Origin: an uncultured Myxococcales bacterium
Lineage (GTDB): Bacteria; Myxococcota_A; Polyangia; Polyangiales; Polyangiaceae
Assembly (NCBI GenBank): GCA_937872925.1
Contig: CALMUT010000086.1
Coordinates: 1 to 64,000 of the forward strand
DNA length: 64,000 bases
Direction: 5' to 3'
Shown in pieces: positions 36,770-46,658 of the stretch. Both the position numbers and the translations under genes were made by a program. The notes under the pieces are model-generated. The model saw only the letters and a program-made list of their open reading frames with translations. It made no database searches and was not told the origin of the DNA. Position 1 is the stretch's first letter. Every line of letters starts with the position of its first letter.

Positions 36770-38014
36770 ATGGCTAAACCGAAACACAACGACAGCCACG
36801 AGTCGGAAGAAGCCGGCGAAGCGCCGCTGCACGGTCTACTTGCTGAGTACGACACCACCGGTGACCTGATCGCCGCCTCCAAAAAGGTACGCGACGCAGG
36901 TTTCGAGAAGTGGGACACGTTCACGCCGTTCCCGGTGCACGGCATCGACGGCGCGATGGGCATCAAGATGACCAAGCTGCCCTGGATCGTGCTGGCGATG
37001 GGGCTTACCGGCCTCACTATCGCCATCTCGCTGCAGTGGTGGACCAACGCCGTGGACTACAAGTTCATCAGTTCCGGCAAGCCGTTCTGGAGCATTCCAG
37101 CGAACGTGCCCATCTTCTTCGAGCTGACGGTACTGCTCAGCGCGTTCGGAGCGCTCTTCGGCATGCTGGCGCTCAACAACCTGCCCCAGCCCGCGCACCC
37201 ACTCGATCTGAAGAAACGATTCGCTCGTGCCACCGACGACAAGTTCTTCCTGCTGATTCAGGCGGCAGACACCCGCTTCGACGAAACCGAGACGCGCGCC
37301 CTGCTCGAATCCACGCACCCGACGGTGCTCGACGAGGTGCCGGAGGATCGCACCACTTCGAACAAGCTGCCCTCGGGGCTAGTGTACGCGCTGATCGTCC
37401 TGGGCGTTGCAGCGCTGGTGCCCTTTGCCTTCATCGCCAAGGCCCGCGCGGCGAAAAGTGACGCGCCTCGTATCCACGCCATGGGCGACATGGACTGGCA
37501 GCTCAAGTACCAGGCGCAGCAGGAGAACACCATCTTCGCCGATGGTCGGCAGGAGCGACCCGACGTGCCGGGCACCGTAGCCGTTGGCGAGTTGCGCGAA
37601 GACGAGCACCTGTACCAAGGCAAGGAAAACGGGGTTTGGGCACGCACCTTCCCACCCGCCATCGAGCCGACGGCAGAAAACATGACGCGTGGCAAAGAGC
37701 GCTTCGGCATCTACTGCGCGCCCTGTCACGGAATGAGTGGCAACGGTGACGGCGCAGTGGCCACCCGCGCCATGGGCCTGGCCGAAGGCACCTGGATCCC
37801 GCCAACCAACCTGCACCAGGACTACCTGCGCTTCATGCCGGTTGGGCAGATCTTCGACAGCGTGACCCACGGCGTCCGCAACATGGCCGGCTATGGCCAG
37901 CTCGTTCCCACTGAAGACCGGTGGAAGATCATCATGTACGTGCGCGCGCTTCAGCGCAGCCGCCAAACCAGCATTGCCGACGTGCCGGAAGCCGATCGGG
38001 CTTCGCTCAAGTAA
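36770..38014 (+). CDS. actDE: Fused ActD-ActE: membrane subunit plus monoheme cytochrome c
   Basis: 414 residues combining two subunits that are separate in Rhodothermus. Residues 1-195 are ActD (DUF3341): HGLLAEYDTTGDLIAASKKV, DTFTPFPVHGIDGAMG, two helices near 68-90 and 112-135, then a DKFFLLIQAADTRFDE end. After a short link, residues 203-223 form a membrane helix and 235-414 are ActE: ARTFPPAIEPTAENMTRGKE, heme site CAPCH (316-320), NLHQDYLRFMPVGQIFDSVT and NMAGYGQ. There is no stop or frameshift between the halves. The heme half lies on the outside. Confidence 0.92.
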   Translation: MAKPKHNDSHESEEAGEAPLHGLLAEYDTTGDLIAASKKVRDAGFEKWDTFTPFPVHGIDGAMGIKMTKLPWIVLAMGLTGLTIAISLQWWTNAVDYKFISSGKPFWSIPANVPIFFELTVLLSAFGALFGMLALNNLPQPAHPLDLKKRFARATDDKFFLLIQAADTRFDETETRALLESTHPTVLDEVPEDRTTSNKLPSGLVYALIVLGVAALVPFAFIAKARAAKSDAPRIHAMGDMDWQLKYQAQQENTIFADGRQERPDVPGTVAVGELREDEHLYQGKENGVWARTFPPAIEPTAENMTRGKERFGIYCAPCHGMSGNGDGAVATRAMGLAEGTWIPPTNLHQDYLRFMPVGQIFDSVTHGVRNMAGYGQLVPTEDRWKIIMYVRALQRSRQTSIADVPEADRASLK

Positions 38015-38033
38015 TCGAAAGCGATTTTTCCTC

Positions 38034-39317
<1,284 letters not shown>

Positions 39318-39337
39318 TCGTGGAGCACTGAACGCAG

Positions 39338-39847
39338 ATGGCGACAGAATCAGACAATATGAACGCGGGTGCCGTTGGCACCATGATCGCAGTGCTTGCG
39401 CTCGGGGTACTGGCAACTTCCCTGGCGCTGACCGCGCTGGTGCGCGGAGAATCCGACGCGGACGCAATGGCAAACACCCCCGCCAGTGAATTGCTGGCTG
39501 CGCGCCAAAGCCAGGTGGACGAGCTGAACCAACCTGCCGCCTGGGTCGACAAAGCCGCAGGACAAGTCAGCGTGCCGGTCGAAAAGGCGATGGAGCTGAC
39601 TGCCAGCAGCCTCAAAGCCGATCCGCAAAGCGCGACTCCATACCCCCCTGAAAAACCCGACGCCGGAAGCGACGCGGGCGAGGACGCAGCCGCGGAGGTC
39701 GAAGACGCAGGCGCGGCGCCCGACGCCGCAGCCCCGGAAGAGGCGCCGGCCCCTGAGGCCCCCGCGCCACCGGCACCACCGGCACCCAAACCCCCGGCCC
39801 CAGAAGAGCCGCCCCCGGCACCAGCGCCAACCGATGAAGCACCCTGA
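39338..39847 (+). CDS. Small single-helix membrane protein with Pro/Ala-rich tail, in the act-cox operon
   Basis: 169 residues. One membrane helix (about 10-32: NAGAVGTMIAVLALGVLATS) is followed by a helical part with AWVDKAAGQVSVPVEKAMEL and a low-complexity tail rich in Glu, Ala and Pro (EEAPAPEAPAPPAPPAPKPP). I recognise no family. It sits between actF and the SCO gene and overlaps the latter by 14 bp, so it is translated with them. A link between complex III and oxidase, or an assembly factor, is possible (inference). The reverse strand also has long open readings here because of the codon pattern, but they lack coding features. Confidence 0.65.
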   Translation: MATESDNMNAGAVGTMIAVLALGVLATSLALTALVRGESDADAMANTPASELLAARQSQVDELNQPAAWVDKAAGQVSVPVEKAMELTASSLKADPQSATPYPPEKPDAGSDAGEDAAAEVEDAGAAPDAAAPEEAPAPEAPAPPAPPAPKPPAPEEPPPAPAPTDEAP

Positions 39848-40697
39848 GTTTCGCCTGCTGTGGCTGCCGCTGCTGGCAGCCTGCCTCGTCGCATTGTCGA
39901 CGCAGGATGCCCGTGCGCAAACCGATCCGGTTGAGCGCAAGACGCGCATCGAGGAAATGCCCAAGCGGCTCAAGGGTGTCGACGTCGACGAAAAGCTCTC
40001 CTCCCAGCTGCCCCTGGACCTGGGCTTCAAAGACTCGAATGGAAAAGACGTTGCCCTCGCGGATTACTTCAAGGGCGACATCCCGGTCATCCTCACCCTG
40101 AACTACTCCGACTGCCCCATGCTCTGCAGCCTGCAGCTGAACGGTGTGGTCGAAGGAATGAAGCGCTTGGACTGGTCTGCGGGCAAGGAGTACCGGGTCG
40201 TCACGGTCAGCATCAATCCCGGGGAAACCACCGAACGTCTGCACAAGTTCAAGAGTCGCTACATGCAACAGTACGCGCGACCCGGCACAGAGCCAGGCTG
40301 GGCGTTCCTAACCGGCTCCGAGAACAATGTGCGCCGCCTCGCGGACGCGATGGGGTTCCAATACAACTACAACGAAAAGCGAGAGGAATGGGTCCACCCA
40401 GCCGCCATCCTCGTCGCCACTCCAAACGCAAAAATTGCCCGCTACCTGTACGGCCTCGAGTACCACGAGAAGACCCTGCGTCTATCCCTAGTGGAAGCCT
40501 CGGAAGGCCGCGTCGGAAGCACCGTTGATCGCCTTTTGCTCTACTGTTTTCACTACGACGAGACCGAGGGCCGCTATGCTCCGGTCGCCCGCAACATCAT
40601 GAAGGTCAGTGGCGCCATTGCCGTGGTGCTACTCGGTGGCTTCATCGCCGCCCTCTGGATCTCCGATCGCAAGAGAAAACCCGCCCTGGTGACCTAA
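39834..40697 (+). CDS. SCO1/SenC-type copper chaperone for cytochrome oxidase
   Basis: 287 residues. Signal peptide (cleavage after QDARA near residue 28), then a thioredoxin-like SCO domain: LTLNYSDCPMLCSLQ with the copper Cys pair (Cys94 and Cys98), VVTVSINPGETTERLHKFK and the third ligand in EEWVHPAAIL (His188). A C-terminal membrane helix (about 255-278) anchors it. It delivers copper to the CuA site of CoxB, encoded immediately downstream (TAATG overlap). It is longer than usual because of the C-terminal anchor; most SCO proteins are anchored at the N-terminus. Confidence 0.93.
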   Translation: MKHPEFRLLWLPLLAACLVALSTQDARAQTDPVERKTRIEEMPKRLKGVDVDEKLSSQLPLDLGFKDSNGKDVALADYFKGDIPVILTLNYSDCPMLCSLQLNGVVEGMKRLDWSAGKEYRVVTVSINPGETTERLHKFKSRYMQQYARPGTEPGWAFLTGSENNVRRLADAMGFQYNYNEKREEWVHPAAILVATPNAKIARYLYGLEYHEKTLRLSLVEASEGRVGSTVDRLLLYCFHYDETEGRYAPVARNIMKVSGAIAVVLLGGFIAALWISDRKRKPALVT

Positions 40698-41689
40698 TGT
40701 CGAACGCCCTGATTGCCCCCCTAGTTGCCGCGCTGCAGCCGGCTGCCACGCCATTCCCAGAGTCGGACTCGTTCTGGATGCCCAAGTCGGCATCCACCGG
40801 CGCGGGCGACGTGGACTCGCTGTACTTCTTCATCTACTGGACGTCCGTCGTGTCCGTGGCGGCAGTCGTGCTGGCCATGGTTTACCTGATCTGGAAGTTC
40901 CGCTCTAAGGGCCGCAGTGCCTCGGATCGCGCGCAGAGCCAGCATGACCACAGCACCGCCATGGAAGTTGTGTGGTCTGTGCTGCCGCTGCCCTTCGTGA
41001 TCGCGATGTTCTACTTCGGGTTCAAGGGGTTCGTGGACCTGCGCACGCCGCCCAAGGGGTCTGCGGAGGTGCACGTTACCGGACAGAAGTGGAGCTGGAG
41101 CTTCACCCACAAAGGTGGCTGCAACGACAACGTCCTGCACGTGCCTGTGAACAAGCCGGTCCGCTTGGTGATCTCGAGCATGGACGTGCTGCACTCGGTT
41201 TGGGTCCCGAACTTCCGAGTCAAGATGGACGCCGTGCCCGGTCGCTATACGGACCTGTGGTTCACCGCGACGGAAACCGGTGAATTCCCCCTCGAATGCG
41301 CTGAGTACTGCGGCACCAGCCACTCAAATATGCTCAGCAAGGTCATCGTCGAGAGCCAGGACGCTTACGACACCTACCTTTCCGAGTGCGGCAAGGTCGA
41401 CATTTCCGCAGAGGGCGGCAAGGTACTCTTTGAGAAAAAGGGCTGTCCAACCTGCCACTCCATCGACGGCAGCCCGAAGGTCGGACCCAGCATGAAGAGT
41501 CTGTGGGGCAAAGAAGAAACCCTCACCTCTGGAACTGCCAAAGTCGACGAAAACTACATTCGAGAGTCGATCCTGGAACCCCAAGCCAAGGTCGTTCAGG
41601 GTTTCCCGCCTGCCATGCCCACGTACAAGGGCCAGCTATCCGATGACGAGATCACGGCGCTGATCGAGTACATCAAATCTTTGAAGTAA
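40697..41689 (+). CDS. coxB: Cytochrome c oxidase subunit II with fused cytochrome c (caa3-type)
   Basis: 330 residues. Two membrane helices (about 43-66 and 93-112) hold the protein. The CuA domain carries VLHSVW (His166) and CAEYCGTSHSNM (Cys201, Cys205, His209, Met212). A cytochrome c domain is fused at the C-terminus: CPTCH (250-254), with GPSMKSLWGKEETL and a late Met in PPAMPTYKGQL. This fusion defines caa3 oxidases, which take electrons directly from cytochrome c or from complex III. It overlaps the SCO stop by one base. Confidence 0.96.
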   Translation: MSNALIAPLVAALQPAATPFPESDSFWMPKSASTGAGDVDSLYFFIYWTSVVSVAAVVLAMVYLIWKFRSKGRSASDRAQSQHDHSTAMEVVWSVLPLPFVIAMFYFGFKGFVDLRTPPKGSAEVHVTGQKWSWSFTHKGGCNDNVLHVPVNKPVRLVISSMDVLHSVWVPNFRVKMDAVPGRYTDLWFTATETGEFPLECAEYCGTSHSNMLSKVIVESQDAYDTYLSECGKVDISAEGGKVLFEKKGCPTCHSIDGSPKVGPSMKSLWGKEETLTSGTAKVDENYIRESILEPQAKVVQGFPPAMPTYKGQLSDDEITALIEYIKSLK

Positions 41690-41701
41690 AGGACCGAACC
41701 G

Positions 41702-43384
41702 ATGGCGTCACCGAGCACAACCGCAGAAGCTCTCGCCCCGGAGCGGGCGAGCACCAGCGACAGCTACCTCACCCACGAAAAAGGCATCGCCTCGTGGATC
41801 TTCACCCTGGACCACAAGCGCATCGGGGTGATGTACCTGATTGGCGTCATCAGCGCGTTCGCGCTGGGCGGGTTCTTCGCGCTGGGCGTGCGCGCGGAGC
41901 TCTTCACCCCCGGCCGCACCCTGATGGACGCGGACACGTACAACCAGTTCTTCACGCTGCACGGCGCGGTGATGGTGTTCCTCGTCATCATCCCGGGCAT
42001 CCCGGCTGCCCTCGGCAACTTCGTCTTACCCATCCAGCTCGGGGCCAAGGACGTCGCATTTCCCAGGTTGAACCTAGCGAGTTTTCATCTGTGGATGCTG
42101 GGCGCCATCTTCCTCTTGCTGTCGCTATTCATCAGCGCCGCGGACACAGGCTGGACCTTCTACACGCCCTACAGCACGACAACGAATACCGCCGTGATCC
42201 CGGCCACCTTCGGCGCCTTCGTGCTCGGTTTCAGCTCGATTTTCACGGGGCTGAACTTCATCGTCACCCTGCACAAGCTGCGCCCACCAGGAATGACCTG
42301 GTTCAAGATGCCGCTGTTCCTCTGGGCCATTTACGCCACGGGCATCATGCAGGTTCTGGCCACTCCGGTGCTCGGGATCACCCTGCTGATGCTGATCGTC
42401 GAGCGCGCCTTCGGGATCGGCATCTTCGACCCCGCGCTGGGCGGAGATCCAGTGCTGTTCCAGCACTTCTTCTGGTTTTACTCCCACCCAGCTGTGTACA
42501 TCATGGTCGTTCCGGCCTTCGGAGTGATCAGCGAGATCATTCCGGTGTTCTCCCGCAAGCGCATCTTCGGCTACAGCTTCATCGCGCTATCGAGTGTGGC
42601 CATCGCCATCCTCGGGTTCCTGGTGTGGGGCCACCATATGTTCACCAGCGGGCAGTCCGTGCTGGTGGGCACCATCTTCAGCGCCATCACCATGCTGATC
42701 GCCATCCCGACGGCCATCAAAGTCTTCAATTGGTTGTCCACTATGTATAAGGGCAGCATCCACCTGGACACGCCCATGCTGTACGCCCTGGCGTTTTTGT
42801 GGGTGTTCACCATTGGCGGCGTTACCGGTCTGTTCCTCTCCACGATGAGCACCGACGTGCACTTGCACGACACCTACTTCGTAGTGGCGCATTTCCACTA
42901 CGTGATGATGGGCGGCGCGATCACGGCGTTCTTCGGCGGGCTGCACTACTGGTGGCCGAAGATCACGGCACGCATGTACAACGAGCGGACCGGCCGCATC
43001 GGCGCGGCCATCGTATTCGTCGGACTAAACGTCACTTTCTTCCCGCAGTTCATCCTGGGAACCCGGGGCATGCCGCGGCGTTACTACAACTATCTGCCCG
43101 AGTTTCAGGAACTGCATCAGCTGTCCACCATCGGTGCCTTCGTCTTGGGCACGGGATTCTTGATCACGGCGGTGTCGCTGCTGAACTCGCTGCGCAAGAA
43201 GCCGGACGCGCCGATGAACCCTTGGGGCTCAGCTACCCTCGAGTGGACCGTGAGCTCCCCGCCGCCCTACTACAACTTCCACCACACCCCGACCGTTACG
43301 AAGGGGCCCTACGACTACGATGACCTGGAGTACGACGAAAAGACTCGGGGCTACGTGCTGAAGAAGGAGGCCTCAGCGTCCTGA
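41702..43384 (+). CDS. coxA: Cytochrome c oxidase subunit I, A2-type heme-copper reductase
   Basis: 560 residues with 12 main helices. Heme and CuB ligands are visible: [11 protein letters not shown] (heme a His), [16 protein letters not shown] (CuB His and cross-linked Tyr), [10 protein letters not shown] (two CuB His) and [17 protein letters not shown] (heme His pair). The motif YSHPAV in place of GHPEV marks the A2 subfamily: the D-channel Glu is absent and a Tyr-Ser pair takes its role, as in Rhodothermus caa3. It reduces O2 to water and pumps protons. It follows coxB after 12 bp. Confidence 0.97.
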   Translation: MASPSTTAEALAPERASTSDSYLTHEKGIASWIFTLDHKRIGVMYLIGVISAFALGGFFALGVRAELFTPGRTLMDADTYNQFFTLHGAVMVFLVIIPGIPAALGNFVLPIQLGAKDVAFPRLNLASFHLWMLGAIFLLLSLFISAADTGWTFYTPYSTTTNTAVIPATFGAFVLGFSSIFTGLNFIVTLHKLRPPGMTWFKMPLFLWAIYATGIMQVLATPVLGITLLMLIVERAFGIGIFDPALGGDPVLFQHFFWFYSHPAVYIMVVPAFGVISEIIPVFSRKRIFGYSFIALSSVAIAILGFLVWGHHMFTSGQSVLVGTIFSAITMLIAIPTAIKVFNWLSTMYKGSIHLDTPMLYALAFLWVFTIGGVTGLFLSTMSTDVHLHDTYFVVAHFHYVMMGGAITAFFGGLHYWWPKITARMYNERTGRIGAAIVFVGLNVTFFPQFILGTRGMPRRYYNYLPEFQELHQLSTIGAFVLGTGFLITAVSLLNSLRKKPDAPMNPWGSATLEWTVSSPPPYYNFHHTPTVTKGPYDYDDLEYDEKTRGYVLKKEASAS

Positions 43385-43403
43385 CGCTGAGGAGACGATT
43401 TCC

Positions 43404-44342
43404 ATGGCGGAAGCAACACAGCAAGAAGCGTCCAAGGGCAAGCTACACGCCCCGCCGGTCGGCGCAGACGCCCATGATGACGATGGGCATCACGGCCACG
43501 GCGAGTATCCGTTTCTCGCGCACCATTTCGACACGCCTGAGCAGCAGTTCGAAGCTGGCAAACTCGGCATTTGGCTGTTCCTGGTCACTGAGGTCCTGTT
43601 TTTCGCCGGGTTGTTCTGCGCCTACACCCTCTACCGCGCCCAGCACCCCGAGGTATTCTATTACGCGCACTTCTTCCTGGACACGAAGTGGGGTGCCATC
43701 AACACCGTCGTTCTGCTCGTAAGCAGCCTGACGGCGGCCTGGGCCGTGCGCAACGCGCAGATGCGCAACAAGCAAGCGTTGGTGATCAACATCGTCGTCA
43801 CCATCCTGTGTGCCTGCACCTTCATGGGCATCAAGTACGTGGAATATTCCCACAAATTCCATGACGGACTGCTGCCCGGTAAGCGCTTCGCCCCAACGCA
43901 CATGGCTTGGGAGACAGAGTCCTTCAAGCACAAGTACCCAGACGCGGCGGCCGCGGCGGAAAAGCTGGTCGGGATCGGCCTCGCACCCGCTGGCGAGGGC
44001 AGCGACCCCAAAGCCGCGCAGCGAGAGTTTGCTCGCACGCTTCCGGGGAAGACGAAGAAGCCCTTGGTCGACGCCGGTCTCGTGAATCCACGAACGGGTG
44101 ATGTCACCATGGCACCGCCGAACCGCACGGCGACCTTCTTTGGCATCTACTTCTTCATGACCGGCCTGCACGGCCTGCACGTGCTGATCGGCATCGGCAT
44201 TTGGATCTGGCTACTGATCCGAGCCACCAAGGGCGTGTTCAACGAAAACTACTTCGGACCGATCGACTTCGCAGCGCTGTACTGGCACTTGGTCGACTTG
44301 ATCTGGATCTACCTGTTCCCGCTGCTGTACCTCATTCATTGA
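43404..44342 (+). CDS. coxC: Cytochrome c oxidase subunit III with a large inserted loop
   Basis: 312 residues. FEAGKLGIWLFLVTEVLFFA, GAINTVVLLVSSLTAAWAVR, NRTATFFGIYFFMTGLHGLH and YWHLVDLIWIYLFPLLYL are standard subunit III helices. Between the fourth and fifth helices lies an extra stretch of about 90 residues (HKFHDGLLPGKRFAPTHMAW onward to MAPPNR), so the protein is longer than the usual 200-260. The insert is hydrophilic and should face the periplasm near the CuA domain. Subunit III stabilises the proton entry of CoxA. Confidence 0.94.
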   Translation: MAEATQQEASKGKLHAPPVGADAHDDDGHHGHGEYPFLAHHFDTPEQQFEAGKLGIWLFLVTEVLFFAGLFCAYTLYRAQHPEVFYYAHFFLDTKWGAINTVVLLVSSLTAAWAVRNAQMRNKQALVINIVVTILCACTFMGIKYVEYSHKFHDGLLPGKRFAPTHMAWETESFKHKYPDAAAAAEKLVGIGLAPAGEGSDPKAAQREFARTLPGKTKKPLVDAGLVNPRTGDVTMAPPNRTATFFGIYFFMTGLHGLHVLIGIGIWIWLLIRATKGVFNENYFGPIDFAALYWHLVDLIWIYLFPLLYLIH

Positions 44343-44362
44343 GGCCACGAGAGAGAAGACCG

Positions 44363-45073
44363 ATGGCAGACGACGACAAGAAATCGATCCCGCCCGTGGA
44401 CGACGAGGAAGAGGTCAAGACTTCCGTGGAGACCATCGACGCCAAGCGCGCCGAGGCCGAGCGAGAGAAGGCCGAATCCGAGCGTCCTGCGGCCAAAGCG
44501 GACGATGACTCGGACGATAACGACGCTGGGTCCACGGACGACGACGACGGCGCTGGGGCTGCGGACGACGCGGACGACGCTGGGGCTGCGGACGACGCGG
44601 ACGACGGCGCTGACTCGGACGAAGACGACGACGCAGAAGGGTCAGCCGACGACAAAGAGCCCGCAGAAGCGCCGGTCGCCGCCGCTCCGAAGACGGACGG
44701 GGCCTATCGCGAATCCGCGGGCCATGGGCACGAAGAGCACCACGGCTTCGCCCACGTCACCCCCCTGAAGCTATTGTTCGGCGTGCTGGGGATCCTGTTG
44801 GTCCTCACCGTCGCCACCGTTGCCGTGACCTCCATCGACTTGGGCTCTCAATGGAACCTGGTCGTCGCTATGGTTATCGCGACAATAAAGGCCGGCCTGG
44901 TCGTCACCTTCTTCATGCATCTGCTTTGGGACAAGCGCTTCCATTTGCTGGTCTTCTTGAGCTCGGTGCTGTTTTTGATCTTGTTCTTGGGTCTGGCCAT
45001 CACGGACCACAAGGAATACCAGCACGATATCGACGCAAAGGAAGCCGACCTGAAGGCTCAAGCCCAGAAGTAG
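44363..45073 (+). CDS. coxD: Cytochrome c oxidase subunit IV-like protein with acidic N-terminal tail
   Basis: 236 residues from ATG 44363, after GAGAGAAG. The C-terminal 115 residues are the prokaryotic subunit IV (COX4_pro) with three helices: LKLLFGVLGILLVLTVATVA, LVVAMVIATIKAGLVVTFFM and HLLVFLSSVLFLILFLGLAI. A His-rich patch (HGHEEHHGFAH) precedes them. The N-terminal 100 residues are a disordered, strongly acidic Asp/Ala/Glu run made partly by a 27-bp duplication. The tail is unusual and is probably cytoplasmic. It is the last gene of the operon, followed by a terminator. Confidence 0.85.
   Translation: MADDDKKSIPPVDDEEEVKTSVETIDAKRAEAEREKAESERPAAKADDDSDDNDAGSTDDDDGAGAADDADDAGAADDADDGADSDEDDDAEGSADDKEPAEAPVAAAPKTDGAYRESAGHGHEEHHGFAHVTPLKLLFGVLGILLVLTVATVAVTSIDLGSQWNLVVAMVIATIKAGLVVTFFMHLLWDKRFHLLVFLSSVLFLILFLGLAITDHKEYQHDIDAKEADLKAQAQK
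44552..44605 (+). repeat. Perfect 27-bp tandem duplication in coxD
   Basis: Two identical adjacent units, 44552-44578 and 44579-44605, each coding AGAADDADD. They keep the frame and lengthen the acidic tail. A likely site of length variation between strains. Confidence 0.85.
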
Positions 45074-45091
45074 TCTCCAAGATTCGAAACG

Positions 45092-45124
45092 GCGCCTGCG
45101 TTCTCCGAGCGCGGGCGCTTTTCG
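45092..45124 (+). terminator. Terminator of the act-cox operon
   Basis: Stem of about 9 bp (45092-45100 with 45110-45118, one T-G pair) with a 9-nt loop, then TTTTCGTTTGTT. It lies 19 bp after the coxD stop and 5 bp before the convergent dacB end, so it may serve both. Confidence 0.75.
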
Positions 45125-45128
45125 TTTG

Positions 45129-46601
45129 TTACTTGCTGAGAATGCTCGCAACCACGCGATCCACCCGCGCCCGGGTGTCCGCGTGGGGGGCGCGCACGTC
45201 TTGCACCAGAATCGAAAACGCGACGGGGCCCCGCCCCGAACTGCCCAGCACAAAGCCGGAAAGGGCGATCACTTTCGCGAGGGTCCCGGTCTTGGCACGC
45301 ACCCGACGCGCGCCGGCGTGAGAGCGGAATCGGGAGCGCAGGGTACCGTCCACGCCGCCGATCGCCAGCTGCGCCGTCAACTCCGGTCCCACCCGTGGCT
45401 CCTGGTAGGCCCGGGAAAGAAAAGTCGCGAGCCCTCGGGCGCTGACGCTTCCGCCGTCGAAGAGCCCAGAGCCGTTGCGAACTTCAAGTTCCGCTGCGGG
45501 CACCCCCAAGCTCTTGGCGTAGGCGAGTACTTCAGCTGCGCCTGCCGCGCTGGTTCCAGGCCGGCCCTTGGCGCGCGCGGCGATGGCCTTCAACAGCATC
45601 TCGGCGACGAAGTTGTCGCTCTCCTTGCCCAGGGCGTGCACAAGCTCGCGCAGGGGCTGCGAAGTGTGCTCCGCCAACACCGGAGCGGAGCCGCTCCCCG
45701 CTCTGACCGCGCCAGAAATCTGCACGCCTGCTCGGCGCAGTGCCTGCGCAAACACCACGCCAGCCCAAATCGACGGGTCCGGGATGCGACGGCGCAGCTG
45801 CTGCACGGGCAAGCCGGCGGCAATGCTGCCATGGACTTGCACTGCCAAACTGTCGCCGTGTTGCAGCACCCGCACGCCCGCCTTCTGGCCGCTTCCTGCC
45901 GCCGCAGTGCCCACCTTGCCCTGAACCGTCGCCACACCATCTGGGGCCGTCCACACTTGCGCGGGCTCGCCGGAAGCGCCCGGGGCGACGAATACCGTCA
46001 CGGCATTGCGGTCCACCGACAGCCCCCAGATCGGCGCGCGAAACGCCGCTTGCTCCTTGGGTTGGACTTCGAAACCGGGCGCAAGGGGGCGCGCGTCAAA
46101 GGCGCTTGCGTCCACCAAGATCTCGCCGCGCACCTGACGCAGGCCCCGCAGCACGAGGGTGTGCGCCATGGCGTTCAGGTGTTCGGCCCGCAAGTCTGGG
46201 TCGCCGTCGCCCTTCAGCACTAAGTCTTTGACCGCGCCCTGGCGGAGCTCTCCCAGCACCACCGTACGGAATCGATGCGCTGGGCCGAGGCGATCCAGGG
46301 CGGCGCCCGCCGTCAGTAGCTTCAGGTTCGAGGCTGGATTCTGGGCGCGTTCGGCGTCGGACTCTGCCAAGACCTGACCGCTGCCCACGTCCACAAACTG
46401 GGCGCTCAGCCGACCGTTCTTTTGCTGCACCCACTTCGCCAGCTGTGCCAGCTCTTGGCGCAACGCCCCCCGGGCGGCGTCTGAGAGCGCGGGTGTGCTG
46501 GCCAGCGCGGGGTTGCCGCCAAGAGCGTCCGCCACGGCAGCTTGGCAACAAAGCGACCCGGCGAGGACTGAGGCGTACAGGCTGAGACGGCGACGCTTCA
46601 T
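45129..46601 (-). CDS. dacB: D-alanyl-D-alanine carboxypeptidase/endopeptidase (PBP4, peptidase S13)
   Basis: 490 residues from ATG 46601, with a signal peptide (cleavage after VADA near residue 26). All three penicillin-binding motifs are present: SNLK (91-94, nucleophile Ser), SDN (328-330) and KTG (437-439, AKTGTLAKVIALSGFV). The insert between the first two motifs is as in S13 enzymes. It trims D-Ala and cuts cross-links in the periplasm. A reading from 46979 adds 126 residues antisense to the next gene and is rejected. It diverges from the solute-binding gene with 57 bp between starts. Confidence 0.93.
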   Translation of the reverse strand: MKRRRLSLYASVLAGSLCCQAAVADALGGNPALASTPALSDAARGALRQELAQLAKWVQQKNGRLSAQFVDVGSGQVLAESDAERAQNPASNLKLLTAGAALDRLGPAHRFRTVVLGELRQGAVKDLVLKGDGDPDLRAEHLNAMAHTLVLRGLRQVRGEILVDASAFDARPLAPGFEVQPKEQAAFRAPIWGLSVDRNAVTVFVAPGASGEPAQVWTAPDGVATVQGKVGTAAAGSGQKAGVRVLQHGDSLAVQVHGSIAAGLPVQQLRRRIPDPSIWAGVVFAQALRRAGVQISGAVRAGSGSAPVLAEHTSQPLRELVHALGKESDNFVAEMLLKAIAARAKGRPGTSAAGAAEVLAYAKSLGVPAAELEVRNGSGLFDGGSVSARGLATFLSRAYQEPRVGPELTAQLAIGGVDGTLRSRFRSHAGARRVRAKTGTLAKVIALSGFVLGSSGRGPVAFSILVQDVRAPHADTRARVDRVVASILSK

Positions 46602-46614
46602 GTCTGCAGGGTTA
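46602..46614 (-). promoter_or_regulatory. -10-like element of dacB
   Basis: Minus-strand TAACCC (46614-46609), 7 nt, then ATG 46601. The sixth base differs from TANNNT, so the match is weaker than at the other leaderless candidates. Confidence 0.3.
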
Positions 46615-46658
46615 GCCCCGTAGGTCTGGGTATTCCACCCCAAAGACCGCCGTCTGCT

